Both the position numbers and the translations under genes were made by a program. Positions 9,237-18,136 of a DNA stretch of 64,000 nucleotides are shown piece by piece. Under the pieces are notes generated by a model that saw only the letters and a program-made list of their open reading frames with translations, was not told the origin of the DNA and ran no database searches. The stretch lies in contig DABJ01000027.1 in the NCBI GenBank assembly GCA_002102825.1, forward strand, positions 42,672 through 106,671. The letters are read 5' to 3'. Numbering within the stretch: the first letter of the stretch is position 1; each line of letters opens with the position of its first letter. Source of the DNA: Candidatus Gastranaerophilales bacterium HUM_12. Lineage in GTDB: Bacteria > Cyanobacteriota > Vampirovibrionia > Gastranaerophilales > Gastranaerophilaceae.

Positions 9237-9701
9237 TTATCTTCCCTTGTAGCAAAGTAAAATTACGACAAGTGCAATAACTCCAATAGTTATGAAAATA
9301 TCTGCAACATTGAAAATAGGGAAGTTTACAAAATTCAATTGGATATAATCTCTTACATAACCTAAAATAATTCTTTCGTGGCAATTACTTGCAATTCCTG
9401 AGCATAACAAAGCAATGAATGATATTGAAATGAAATGAATGTTTTTAATATGATTATGAACATACATAAATAGCATTGTAATTGCAACGATTGACACGAT
9501 TATTAGGAATTCTCTTGCGTTTTGTAATAGGCTGAATGCTGCTCCAGCATTTTTTAAATAATGCAATTGGAAAACTGCATTAGAATAATGGTGACCTGAT
9601 GTTAAGTTATCAACAATTAGCTTTGAAGAAAACAAAGCTAGGAATAACCAAAAAATAAAACAGCCTATAAAAAATATGTATTTCCCGATTGAATTTTTCA
9701 T
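9237..9701 (-). CDS. lspA: Lipoprotein signal peptidase II
   Basis: 154 residues with four hydrophobic segments. It removes signal peptides from prolipoproteins in the inner membrane. Motifs: LKNAGAAFSLLQNAREFL, then SNCHERIILGYVRDYI, then FNVADIFITIGV. The two catalytic aspartates (in YVRDYI and NVADIF) are present. The usual GNxxDR of the middle motif reads SNCHER, an unusual variant. A candidate substrate, the lipoprotein at 29197, is in this window. Confidence 0.92.
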   Translation of the reverse strand: MKNSIGKYIFFIGCFIFWLFLALFSSKLIVDNLTSGHHYSNAVFQLHYLKNAGAAFSLLQNAREFLIIVSIVAITMLFMYVHNHIKNIHFISISFIALLCSGIASNCHERIILGYVRDYIQLNFVNFPIFNVADIFITIGVIALVVILLCYKGR

Positions 9702-9702
9702 A

Positions 9703-10602
9703 TTAATCCTCTATTTTAATCAAGTTGTTTTTAGGTACAACGTTAACCCTTTTCATTACGCAAGCTAGTCCTGACATATAAACTTGAAAATGTCCATCAT
9801 TCACATTTCTTGCTTTTGAGATTGCTAAAGATGCTATTGCATACTCATTTACATTATCAGTATTAGCTTTTATAAGTCTTTCAAGAACTTGTGTTTGTGG
9901 TAAAGCTCTTAATTCCGTTTTTGGAGTTGAAGCAGGATATGACACAGGGTCATGGTCAATTGAACCGACAATGAATGTATTATCATTATTTTCACCATCA
10001 ACTTTCACTGTCGTTGTATAAGTTTCTCCGGAGCTAACTTGAGCCGGTGCCTGAATTTCAATATTCATAAATCTTGCATCTCCGTAAAGGAGAGATGATT
10101 CGTCTGTTAATGATGTTTCTCCTGAAATTAGCCATCTGTCATTAACTTTTACCAAATGATAAATACCTGTTGATGTTGAATGAATTTCTCCGGATACGGG
10201 CATTAAATCCATCGTGTCATGGATTGTTCCACTTGCGGTTTCAATTACTTGTACACTTGCGTTGTCTCCATTTACACTTATTGATTCTATTTTTGTAGAA
10301 TAAGTTAAGTCTTCGCAAGCTTTCCAGGTTTCTTCAATGCTTTTGAAATAGGCATCTTTATTAAACCCGTCATTGTTAATATAATTATCTGCATACAAGT
10401 TTTTTAATTGTGTTAAACCATGTTTGTTTGCAAAAGTGTTATGAACTTCAAACAAGCTTTTAATTTGTTTAATAGCTTGTTTATTTTCTTTATTCTGTTC
10501 AATTCTGTAACTTCTATTTGAAATTAGAGATGCTTCTGCTTGAGAATTTACTGCAGGTATGATTAAAGCTGTTAATAATAATGTTAATACTATCTTTTTC
10601 AT
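9703..10602 (-). CDS. Secreted protein with NTF2/SnoaL-like domain
   Basis: 299 residues. It has a signal peptide (MKKIVLTLLLTALIIPAVNSQAEA). Residues about 45-165 resemble the NTF2-like fold: FEVHNTFANKHGLTQLKNLYADNYIN, later YHLVKVNDRWLISGE. The C-terminal part (about 180-299) is beta-rich with no recognised family. It is the first gene of the tight minus-strand run with lspA and the pseudouridine synthase (one-base gap). Function unknown. Confidence 0.7.
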   Translation of the reverse strand: MKKIVLTLLLTALIIPAVNSQAEASLISNRSYRIEQNKENKQAIKQIKSLFEVHNTFANKHGLTQLKNLYADNYINNDGFNKDAYFKSIEETWKACEDLTYSTKIESISVNGDNASVQVIETASGTIHDTMDLMPVSGEIHSTSTGIYHLVKVNDRWLISGETSLTDESSLLYGDARFMNIEIQAPAQVSSGETYTTTVKVDGENNDNTFIVGSIDHDPVSYPASTPKTELRALPQTQVLERLIKANTDNVNEYAIASLAISKARNVNDGHFQVYMSGLACVMKRVNVVPKNNLIKIED

Positions 10603-10752
10603 ACATTACAGTATAGTTGAAAAATCTGGAAAATTTAATAGTATAAATAATGGAGATTAAAAACACATTAACATTTCTTAAAATAGTGTAATTATTACTC
10701 TAGAAATGGGTATATAAAGAGTATTAAGATTAGCCGGAGGATATTTAAGATT

Positions 10753-10938
10753 ATGGATATAGCATTAAAACAAAATAGTATTTCATTAAATTTAATGGAT
10801 AATAAGATAAAATCAGTGATTGAGGCATTGAAATTTTCAAAGATTGAAAAAGTTTTATCTGATGCATTGGAAGATATGCCTAATACTAATCCTGTTAATT
10901 ATATTGGAGATTTGAACAGGGCTGATATTATGCACTGA
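10753..10938 (+). CDS. Small unidentified protein
   Basis: 61 residues, MDIALKQNSISLNLMDNK at the start, with an amphipathic helix around residues 18-45. GGAGG lies about 12 bases before the ATG, a slightly long spacing. No signal peptide and no recognised family. It stands alone between a divergent operon and the activase gene. Confidence 0.5.
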   Translation: MDIALKQNSISLNLMDNKIKSVIEALKFSKIEKVLSDALEDMPNTNPVNYIGDLNRADIMH

Positions 10939-11024
10939 TTTTAGTGTTAAGTATTTTTATTTAAAGAGTTCTATTAATTGATTTTTCATGCTATCATTAT
11001 ACTGTTATAGAAAAGGAAAAAGAC

Positions 11025-12029
11025 ATGAGTTTAACAGTATATTTAGGGATAGATGTTGGTTCTGTTACAACTAAATTAGCTTTAGTTGATGAGACAGGTA
11101 AGTATGTTGACAGTGTTATGTTGAAAACGGCAGGAAAGCCTGTCGTTGCTGTCCAAACAGGTTTAAACAGATTATATGAAAAACGATTAACGGAATATGA
11201 TGTTATGGGTGTTGGTACAACGGGTTCCGGACGTGCTTTAGCAGGTTCACTTGTTGGCGCCGATATTGTAAAAAACGAAATTACGGCTCACGCAGTTGCC
11301 GCAAGTACCAATGTTCCAGGGGTTCAGACTATTTTGGAAATCGGAGGGCAAGATAGTAAAATTATTATTTTGCGAGATGGTATTGTAACAGATTTTGCTA
11401 TGAATACCGTTTGTGCAGCCGGTACAGGTAGTTTCCTAGACCACCAAGCACAAAGATTGAATGTTCCGATTGAAGAATTTGGTGAAACAGCTCTTCGCTC
11501 AACTAATCCTGCTAGAATTGCAGGTCGTTGTGGTGTATTCGCGGAAAGTGACTTGATTCACAAACAACAATTAGGTTATCCTGTTGAAGACTTGTTATAT
11601 GGACTTTGCCAAGCTTTAGTTCGTAACTATTTGAGTAACCTTGCTTTGGGCAAAGAACTTTTACCAACTGTTTCATTCCAAGGTGGTGTTGCAACAAATA
11701 CAGGCATGGTTAAGGCTTTTGAAGAAGCTTTGAATACAAAAATTGTTGTCCCTGAAAATCACCAAACAATGGGGGCAATTGGTGCTGCGTTGCTTGCTAT
11801 GGAAAATCACCAATACACGGAAACCCCAACTAAGTTCAAAGGTTGGAATGTCGCAGATATGCACTTTACATCAATTACTTGCGGTTGTACCGGTTGCTCA
11901 AACAATTGTGAAGTTATTACAATCGTTGAGGGAGTAAATGAAGTTCAACACGTTGAGAAAATTAAAGATGTTAAAGGCAATATCATTGCAAGATGGGGCG
12001 GTACTTGTGGTCGTTGGGATATAAGCTAG
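11025..12029 (+). CDS. BadF/HgdC-type activase of 2-hydroxyacyl-CoA dehydratases
   Basis: 334 residues. ASKHA-fold ATPase: GIDVGSVTTKLALVD (phosphate 1), GVGTTGSGR, LEIGGQDSKII, and GGVATNTGMVKA (adenosine). The bridging [4Fe-4S] cluster cysteines lie in NTVCAAGTGSFLD and RCGVFAESD. A C-terminal cluster CGCTGCSNNCEV and the ending RWGGTCGRWD resemble the part of long activases just before DUF2229. Such proteins use ATP to drive one electron into a dehydratase or benzoyl-CoA-type reductase. No dehydratase subunits lie nearby, so the partner is unknown. RBS AAAGGAAAAA precedes the start. Confidence 0.88.
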   Translation: MSLTVYLGIDVGSVTTKLALVDETGKYVDSVMLKTAGKPVVAVQTGLNRLYEKRLTEYDVMGVGTTGSGRALAGSLVGADIVKNEITAHAVAASTNVPGVQTILEIGGQDSKIIILRDGIVTDFAMNTVCAAGTGSFLDHQAQRLNVPIEEFGETALRSTNPARIAGRCGVFAESDLIHKQQLGYPVEDLLYGLCQALVRNYLSNLALGKELLPTVSFQGGVATNTGMVKAFEEALNTKIVVPENHQTMGAIGAALLAMENHQYTETPTKFKGWNVADMHFTSITCGCTGCSNNCEVITIVEGVNEVQHVEKIKDVKGNIIARWGGTCGRWDIS

Positions 12030-12043
12030 GATAAAAAATATAT

Positions 12044-12721
12044 ATGCAGAATTTTGGGCAAAATCCTCAAAAAAATTTATCAAGGACATCAATTCTTACA
12101 GAATTGTCCAACGGTAACGTTGAACTTGGAGAGGCTTTTGCCCTTATTCTTAGTGATATGGTTGTACAAAGTGGTATTACAAATCCTGAGTCTGAGCCTT
12201 TTGATGTCGTTCCTGATTCTTGGAGGAAGCTTGCTGCTAAGCCAGAAAAAACTCCTGATGATATTAAAAAATTAGATTTGTCTTTTAAAGAAGAAATTCA
12301 ATCGCTTGCAGAATCTTATCTTTTATTTATGGCTCGAGAAACAAGAAATCTTACCGGAAAACTTGATTATGCACAGTATGAAATGTATATGCTCAAATAT
12401 CGATTTGGAAGATATGATATAATGAATAAGCCAGAGTATTTATCAAAGGTTAAAGTTCAGATAAAAAATGCTTTTAAAAAAATTTCTGCTCATGGCGAAC
12501 AGCAAGGGGATAATTTGATTGATAAGCACGATATGGCTGCTTTTATTTATGCTCTTTCTACAAAATCAAAGAGGGATTCAAATAAAAATTTTATTGGATT
12601 TGAAATTAATGGAATTATTACACCGGAAGAGTATGCTGTTAATGAGAATAACTTGTTTGAAGCGGAAGATAATTTATTTTCCGTGAAGTTACGAGTTGCA
12701 TACAAAATGTTGAATAGCTAG
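12044..12721 (+). CDS. Unidentified soluble protein
   Basis: 225 residues, no signal peptide or membrane segment. The start MQNFGQNPQKNLSRTSIL is polar. The centre is helical and charged (FKEEIQSLAESYLLFMARETRNL). The C-terminal part has acidic loops (GDNLIDKHDMAAFI and DSNKNFIGFEINGIITPEEY) that faintly recall EF-hand spacing but do not fit the consensus. It follows the activase by 14 nt and precedes a secreted protein by 18 nt. No family recognised. Confidence 0.65.
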   Translation: MQNFGQNPQKNLSRTSILTELSNGNVELGEAFALILSDMVVQSGITNPESEPFDVVPDSWRKLAAKPEKTPDDIKKLDLSFKEEIQSLAESYLLFMARETRNLTGKLDYAQYEMYMLKYRFGRYDIMNKPEYLSKVKVQIKNAFKKISAHGEQQGDNLIDKHDMAAFIYALSTKSKRDSNKNFIGFEINGIITPEEYAVNENNLFEAEDNLFSVKLRVAYKMLNS

Positions 12722-12739
12722 TTAGGGGATTAAATTTCT

Positions 12740-13420
12740 ATGAAAAATATTTTAGTTTCTTTGATGTTAATAGGTTTAATTGGCTTTAATGCGAAAGTTA
12801 ATGCGATAGAAAATATTTATAGTCTTGATGATGTTGCACCTGTTCAAAACGAAGAAGTTCAAGTAACAAATGTTAATGCGCCATTAGAGGCTACAGTTTC
12901 TTTTGACTGGTTAGATATTGATTTAGCACAAAGAGAAAATCAAATTCAACATTACAAAGATTTGTTATTTGCAAATAATTCCAGTCATATCTATTTTACA
13001 AAAGATGAATTCAAAAAAGAATTTGCAAAATATTATAAAGACAAAGATTTTAAACTTCACTATATGTTAACAAATAACGGAGTTACAGAAGATGAAGATG
13101 CAAAATATTGCGCATTTTTCTATAAGAAAAAAACACTAGTCTTGTATGCGATTCAATACAAAAATACTCCGAATAAAGCTTTTTATTACACCGCATTTGG
13201 TGGTTTGAGATATACAGATTTGATGTCTGATGAATATCCGAATTTCCCATACACATCAATGCAATATGATCAAAAAGGACAATTAAAGAGTGCAATTTAT
13301 TTTGCATCAAAAGATTTGCAATACATGTTTGGGCCAGATAAAGAATTTCAGGGGATTTGGTACAAAGATAAAATGTATGACAAAAATGGCAAACAAGTTT
13401 TAACTCGTACCAATTGGTAG
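12740..13420 (+). CDS. Unidentified exported protein
   Basis: 226 residues with a signal peptide (MKNILVSLMLIGLIGFNAKVNA). The mature part is aromatic- and lysine-rich with a late YDQKGQLKSAIYF / YDKNGKQVLTR pattern. Similar YDxxGK strands occur in the exported protein at 56771, so they may be distantly related. A strong terminator follows. Function unknown. Confidence 0.7.
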   Translation: MKNILVSLMLIGLIGFNAKVNAIENIYSLDDVAPVQNEEVQVTNVNAPLEATVSFDWLDIDLAQRENQIQHYKDLLFANNSSHIYFTKDEFKKEFAKYYKDKDFKLHYMLTNNGVTEDEDAKYCAFFYKKKTLVLYAIQYKNTPNKAFYYTAFGGLRYTDLMSDEYPNFPYTSMQYDQKGQLKSAIYFASKDLQYMFGPDKEFQGIWYKDKMYDKNGKQVLTRTNW

Positions 13421-13430
13421 TTCCTAATAA

Positions 13431-13456
13431 AAAGGTCGAAAATATTTTCGACCTTT
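13431..13456. terminator. Bidirectional terminator between convergent genes
   Basis: A perfect palindrome with 12-bp arms, AAAGGTCGAAAA (13431-13442) and TTTTCGACCTTT (13445-13456). It lies between the convergent genes ending at 13420 (+) and 13463 (-). A T-rich flank is present for the plus strand and T-rich bases in the arm serve the other direction. Confidence 0.7.
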
Positions 13457-13462
13457 AGAAAA

Positions 13463-16051
13463 TCATTTTGTAACTATAGACAATATATAATTGTCGTTAA
13501 AGTATTTATTTGCAACTTCAATGATATCTGAATCTGTCACACTGTTAATAAGTTGTTCGTATTTGTCTTTGAATTCATAGCCTCTTGTAGATGCTTCGTA
13601 CCAACCAAGATTTGATGCTTTATCAAGGTTTGTTTCAAGACCGATTACGTAGTTGCCTAAGAGTTTATCTTTTGCATCTTTTAATTCTTTATCGCCCACA
13701 TATTCTGTTTTTAGACGTTTGATTTCTTCAAACAATCCTTGTTTAGATTTTTCAAGTGTTTCCGGATTCGTTCCAATATATAACAAGAAGCTTCCTCTGA
13801 GAATATTTGGGGAGTAACTTGTACCTAGTTGGTAAGCTAATCCTTCTTGCTCTCTCAGGTCTTTGAATAGTCTTGAACTCATTCCTGTTCCTAGGATTGA
13901 ATCAATAACTTGCAATGTCGCATAATCTTTTTTGTTCAAAACACCATTTGTTTGCCAACCAAGCATAATCCATGCCGTTTGAGTTTGTGGCATATTTTGA
14001 ATTGTTTTACGTGGAGCTGAGACAGTTGGAATTTTTGAGGAATATGTTTGATAATCGAATTTTTTGCCATTCTCTTTTTTAGGGAAAATTTTATTTAATT
14101 CTTGAATTGTTTTATCTTTATCAACATTTCCGTTTATAGAAATTACCATATTTTCAGGATTAAACACATTATTATAGTATTCAACCATTTCTTCTTTTGA
14201 TATGTTTGGAATATTTTTTTCTAAAACTTTAGACGAAATTGAATATGGTGTGTTTTGATAAATTAAATCTCTATATTCTTCAATTGCTCTTTGGATTGGA
14301 ATATCTTTATTCCTTTTTATTGAACTCATTTTGTCGGATTTAACTTTTTCTATTTCAAAGTTATCGAAAGTTGCATTATTTACAACTTCATTCAAAAGTT
14401 CTAATGTCTTGACATATTCATCTTTTGTTGTTAGGACTGAAATTGCAAAGGCATCAGCGCTTGCAACAGGTGCAATTTTTATTCCATTATCTTCTAAAAT
14501 TTGAGAAAGTTCTAGTGATGAATAATTTTTAGTTCCTTTCATCATTAATGATGCGACAAGGTTTGCTGTTCCATGAGTTTTTTCTAATAGCTGTCCCCCT
14601 TTTGCATATATACTGATTGCGATAATATCATTTGATGAATTTGGGGTATAAAGTAACGTTGCACCGTCAGATAATTTGTATTTTTGAGATTGTGAATTTT
14701 CACTCACTAATTCTGCACTTCCTGTATCTCTTTTTATATTTGCAACAGGAACATTTTTAGCACTTTCCGGAAGAACTATTGAAATTGCACTTTTGTTTTC
14801 GCCTAAATATTTATCTGCCGCTTTTTTTACATCATCTTTTGTAACTGCTTTGATATTTGTAAGATAGTTATCATAAAATTTGATATCATTTGTCAAAGCC
14901 ATTGTGTAGCCGATTTCTGTTGCAATGTTTGTAATTGATTCTCTAGAATAGAATGTACTTCTTTCGATTATATTTTTGGCAAGACTGAGTTGTTCATCTG
15001 TGATACCGTTTGTTTGAATTTTTTTGATTTCATCAAAGATTGTATCTTGAACTACTTTGCATTTTTCTGGTTCAAAGTTCGCTGAAATGTAAAAAATTCC
15101 ATCATCACGGTATGTGGAATTCCCTGCATCAACTGAGAATGCAATTCTTTTCTTTTCTTTCATTACTTGATTTAATACTGATGATCTCCCATCACCTAAA
15201 ATTGTAGCAAGAACATCCAAAGCATAAGAGTCTTTATCTTCTATAGGTGTGCCTCTAAACCCTACAAGCATGTAACCTGATTCGGTGTTTGGTAGATATT
15301 CAACTTTTTTTACTTGTTTTGTTAATTGTTCTTCTTTGGGGTACACATTTTTTATTTGTTTTTTATATCCAGCATTAAAATCTTCTTTAATTTTTGAAAT
15401 TGCATGTTCTGGGGCAACATCACCAATTACGATTGTAATCATATTTGATGGAGAGTAGTGAGCATTATAAAAACTAAGAATTTGGTCACGTGTAATTGTT
15501 TCAATTACATCACTTCTTCCGATAACTCTTCTTTTGTACGGGTGATTTGTGTACATCATATCATTAAGGTTATCTTGGAGAATTTTTGATGGTGCATTCA
15601 AGTCTTTGCTAATTTCTTCTAATACAACTTTTCTTTCTTTTTCCATTTCATTTCGAGGAATAAGCGGGTGCATCATCATATCAGCATGTAAATCCATTGC
15701 TAAGTCAAAATCCTTAGATGGAATTGTTACATAATAATGTGTAAAATCTTTACTTGTTGCGGCATTTGTTATTGCTCCTTTTGTTTCAAGAATTTTGTCA
15801 AATTCCCCTGGGGCATGATTTGATGTTCCTTTGAAGAATAAATGTTCTAAAAAGTGTGCTACACCATTGTTAGAATCATCTTCATCAATTGAGCCTGTTT
15901 TAATCCAAGTGTCAATTGTTACAATTGGATTACTTTTAACTTGTTGGATAACTACGGTTTGTCCGTTATCAAGTTTGTATGTTTGAGCACTTGCACCCCA
16001 AACAATGTTTCCACAAATCATTATTGCTGCAACCAGTATAAATTTTTTCAT
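13463..16051 (-). CDS. M16 zinc protease, duplicated (PqqL/processing-peptidase type)
   Basis: 862 residues with a signal peptide (about 1-22), so it acts in the periplasm or at the envelope. The first M16 domain has the inverted zinc motif HFLEH (H66, E69, H70) and the distal glutamate segment VVLEEISKD. A second M16-like half (from about residue 440) has TANLVASLMMKGT where HxxEH would be, so it is the usual inactive partner. Such clamshell proteases degrade peptides or process proteins. Its substrate is unknown. Confidence 0.9.
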   Translation of the reverse strand: MKKFILVAAIMICGNIVWGASAQTYKLDNGQTVVIQQVKSNPIVTIDTWIKTGSIDEDDSNNGVAHFLEHLFFKGTSNHAPGEFDKILETKGAITNAATSKDFTHYYVTIPSKDFDLAMDLHADMMMHPLIPRNEMEKERKVVLEEISKDLNAPSKILQDNLNDMMYTNHPYKRRVIGRSDVIETITRDQILSFYNAHYSPSNMITIVIGDVAPEHAISKIKEDFNAGYKKQIKNVYPKEEQLTKQVKKVEYLPNTESGYMLVGFRGTPIEDKDSYALDVLATILGDGRSSVLNQVMKEKKRIAFSVDAGNSTYRDDGIFYISANFEPEKCKVVQDTIFDEIKKIQTNGITDEQLSLAKNIIERSTFYSRESITNIATEIGYTMALTNDIKFYDNYLTNIKAVTKDDVKKAADKYLGENKSAISIVLPESAKNVPVANIKRDTGSAELVSENSQSQKYKLSDGATLLYTPNSSNDIIAISIYAKGGQLLEKTHGTANLVASLMMKGTKNYSSLELSQILEDNGIKIAPVASADAFAISVLTTKDEYVKTLELLNEVVNNATFDNFEIEKVKSDKMSSIKRNKDIPIQRAIEEYRDLIYQNTPYSISSKVLEKNIPNISKEEMVEYYNNVFNPENMVISINGNVDKDKTIQELNKIFPKKENGKKFDYQTYSSKIPTVSAPRKTIQNMPQTQTAWIMLGWQTNGVLNKKDYATLQVIDSILGTGMSSRLFKDLREQEGLAYQLGTSYSPNILRGSFLLYIGTNPETLEKSKQGLFEEIKRLKTEYVGDKELKDAKDKLLGNYVIGLETNLDKASNLGWYEASTRGYEFKDKYEQLINSVTDSDIIEVANKYFNDNYILSIVTK

Positions 16052-16122
16052 TATAAAACCTCTCTTTTGAAATAATTATATAATAAAACCGTTAAAAAGA
16101 TATCCCTTATGAGATTAGCTTT

Positions 16123-16896
16123 TTAGGTAATAGGCATTTCTTGTAAGATGTCGGTTGATTTGAATTTTTTAGGTGATTTTAGAGAAATGTATTCTTTCAA
16201 AGCTTCAAAAGTTACAGCACAAACTTTTTCATTTGCTTTTGTTTCAAATTCTCCTTTTTCATCAAAATCATTAATTGCCATTTGTTTAAAGAAATCTCTC
16301 AATTTATAAGGCATTTGTTTTTTTAAATAGTGAACTTCTTCTGCGCAATCTTTACAAATAATTCCTCCTAAATTTGGTACAAAGTACATTGTTTCTTCCC
16401 CAATTTTGTCGTGGCAACATAGACAAGAGTCAAGTTCAATAGAAAAACCTGATTCAATCATCATTTTTAGTTGAAATTTAATAACTGCAATCATTATTTC
16501 AACTTTTGAGTTTGAAGTTGAAATTGCATTTAGAGTTTTATATAAAAGGTTATAAATAAGCTCAGAGCTGGGGTCTTCTTCAAGTCCAAAATTATTAACA
16601 ACTTCTGTTACATACATAGAGTAAAATATTTTATCAATATCTTGTCTTGTTTTGTTAAAAGTATTTAGAACTTCTGCTTGGCAAATTGTATCAAGGTTTT
16701 TCCCTTTGTGTAACATCAATGTGTTTGCGACAAGCAAATCCATGCGAGCACCTAACTTACTCTTGGGCTTTTTTACTCCCTTAGCTACTCCCCTGATTAG
16801 TCCTTTGTCTTTTGAATACATAACAATAATTTTGTCTGATTCACTCAAATTGTAGGACTTTAGATTAATTGCGTCTGTTACAAAATTATTTTGCAT
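16123..16896 (-). CDS. recO: DNA repair protein RecO
   Basis: 257 residues. The N-terminal OB-fold has DAINLKSYNLSESDKIIVMYS and KGLIRGVAKGVKKPKSKLGARM, typical of RecO. A zinc-binding site CLCCHD ... CKDC lies near residues 152-183. RecO loads RecA on SSB-coated DNA with RecR. It lies just downstream of pilT on the same strand (39 nt gap). Confidence 0.92.
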   Translation of the reverse strand: MQNNFVTDAINLKSYNLSESDKIIVMYSKDKGLIRGVAKGVKKPKSKLGARMDLLVANTLMLHKGKNLDTICQAEVLNTFNKTRQDIDKIFYSMYVTEVVNNFGLEEDPSSELIYNLLYKTLNAISTSNSKVEIMIAVIKFQLKMMIESGFSIELDSCLCCHDKIGEETMYFVPNLGGIICKDCAEEVHYLKKQMPYKLRDFFKQMAINDFDEKGEFETKANEKVCAVTFEALKEYISLKSPKKFKSTDILQEMPIT

Positions 16897-16935
16897 TGTC
16901 CCTTTATATTAAAATACTATATAATTGCAAAAATT

Positions 16936-18045
16936 CTATGCAATTGTTTTGTTCATGCCGGTTCCTCGGTAAATACCTCTCATAAGTTGTTCAAGTTCAG
17001 ATCTGTTATCAGAATATTCAAGGGCAACTTCTTTGGTAATTTTGTTTTCATTATACAACTTATATAATGACATGTTCATTGTTGTCATATTGTTAAATGA
17101 ACCATTCTTAACAAGTTCATAGATTTGTTCAAGCTCATCTTTTTGAATAAAGTCTTTAACCGTTGGAGTTACAACAAGAATTTCTGTCGCAGGAAGTCTT
17201 GAACCTCCCTCTGCTGCAGGTACAAGTTTTTGAGAGATTGTACCCCTTAAAGTGTTTGCGATTTGGCTTCTAACGAAAGGTCTTTCATTAGGGTCAAATA
17301 AGTTGATAATTCTGGCAACTGTTTGAACAGAGTCGTTTGTGTGGATTGTTGATACAACAAGGTGACCTGTTTCAGCTGCTTTAAGAGCTGATTCAACTGT
17401 TTCTCTGTCACGAATTTCACCGATGAAGATAACATCTGGGTCTTGTCTCAAAGCGTATTTAACACCATCTGAGAATGATGGAGTATCAATAAGCAATTGT
17501 CTTTGAGAAACGATTGATTTTTTGTTTGAGAAAATAAATTCGACAGGGTCTTCAATTGTAACAATGTGTTTTGATGATGATGCGTTGATGTAATCAATCA
17601 AAGATGCAATTGTTGTTGATTTACCTGATCCTGTAGGACCGGTTACAAGAACCAATCCGTTGTTAAATTTGGCGAATTCTTCTAATGTTTTAGGTAGATA
17701 TAATTCCTCAAAAGTCTTGATATAATAAGGAATTGCACGAATAACCATCGCAGTTTTACCAAGTTGCCTACTCATATTGATACGGAAACGAGAACACCCT
17801 GGAATTTCATAAGAAAAGTCGATATCAAAGAATCTTGTAATTCTGTCTTTCAAGTGTTGAGGAGCAACTGTTCTGATAACAAATTCCATGTCTTCACTTG
17901 TTAAAGGAGGAAGATTAATCCTCATGATTTGTCCAGAAACCCTAATAGCAGGTCTTTCTCCCTCGCAGATGTGAGCATCTGAAGCTCCAACTGATACTGC
18001 TTGTCTTAAAAAATCTTCTATATAAAAATCGTTATTTGCGCTCAT
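16936..18045 (-). CDS. pilT: Type IV pilus retraction ATPase PilT
   Basis: 369 residues, normal for PilT. N-terminal PAS-like part contains ASDAHICEGERPAIRVSG. The ATPase core has Walker A GPTGSGKST (136-144), the Asp-box region ITIEDPVEFI, Walker B DPDVIFIGEIRD and the His-box TGHLVVSTIHTND. It powers pilus retraction for twitching and DNA uptake. AGAGGA precedes the start. It diverges from comEC and shares a palindromic promoter region with it. No other pilus gene is in the window. Confidence 0.95.
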   Translation of the reverse strand: MSANNDFYIEDFLRQAVSVGASDAHICEGERPAIRVSGQIMRINLPPLTSEDMEFVIRTVAPQHLKDRITRFFDIDFSYEIPGCSRFRINMSRQLGKTAMVIRAIPYYIKTFEELYLPKTLEEFAKFNNGLVLVTGPTGSGKSTTIASLIDYINASSSKHIVTIEDPVEFIFSNKKSIVSQRQLLIDTPSFSDGVKYALRQDPDVIFIGEIRDRETVESALKAAETGHLVVSTIHTNDSVQTVARIINLFDPNERPFVRSQIANTLRGTISQKLVPAAEGGSRLPATEILVVTPTVKDFIQKDELEQIYELVKNGSFNNMTTMNMSLYKLYNENKITKEVALEYSDNRSELEQLMRGIYRGTGMNKTIA

Positions 18046-18071
18046 ACAGTCCTCTTAATTTAACATAATAC

Positions 18072-18121
18072 AGTATATCATTTTTTTTAGTTTTGCACAA
18101 GTTTATTGTGCATGGTATCAT
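18072..18121. promoter_or_regulatory. Overlapping divergent promoters of pilT and comEC with shared palindromic -35 region
   Basis: TGCACAA (18094-18100) and TTGTGCA (18106-18112) form a perfect inverted repeat with a 5-nt centre. For comEC, TTGCAC (18093-18098) is 17 bases from TATCAT (18116-18121). For pilT, TTGTGC (minus, 18100-18095) is 17 bases from TATACT (minus, 18077-18072). Both -35 boxes therefore sit in one arm of the palindrome, so the two promoters should compete or share a regulator. Assigned by eye. Confidence 0.5.
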
Positions 18122-18136
18122 TCAGATGTTGGAATT

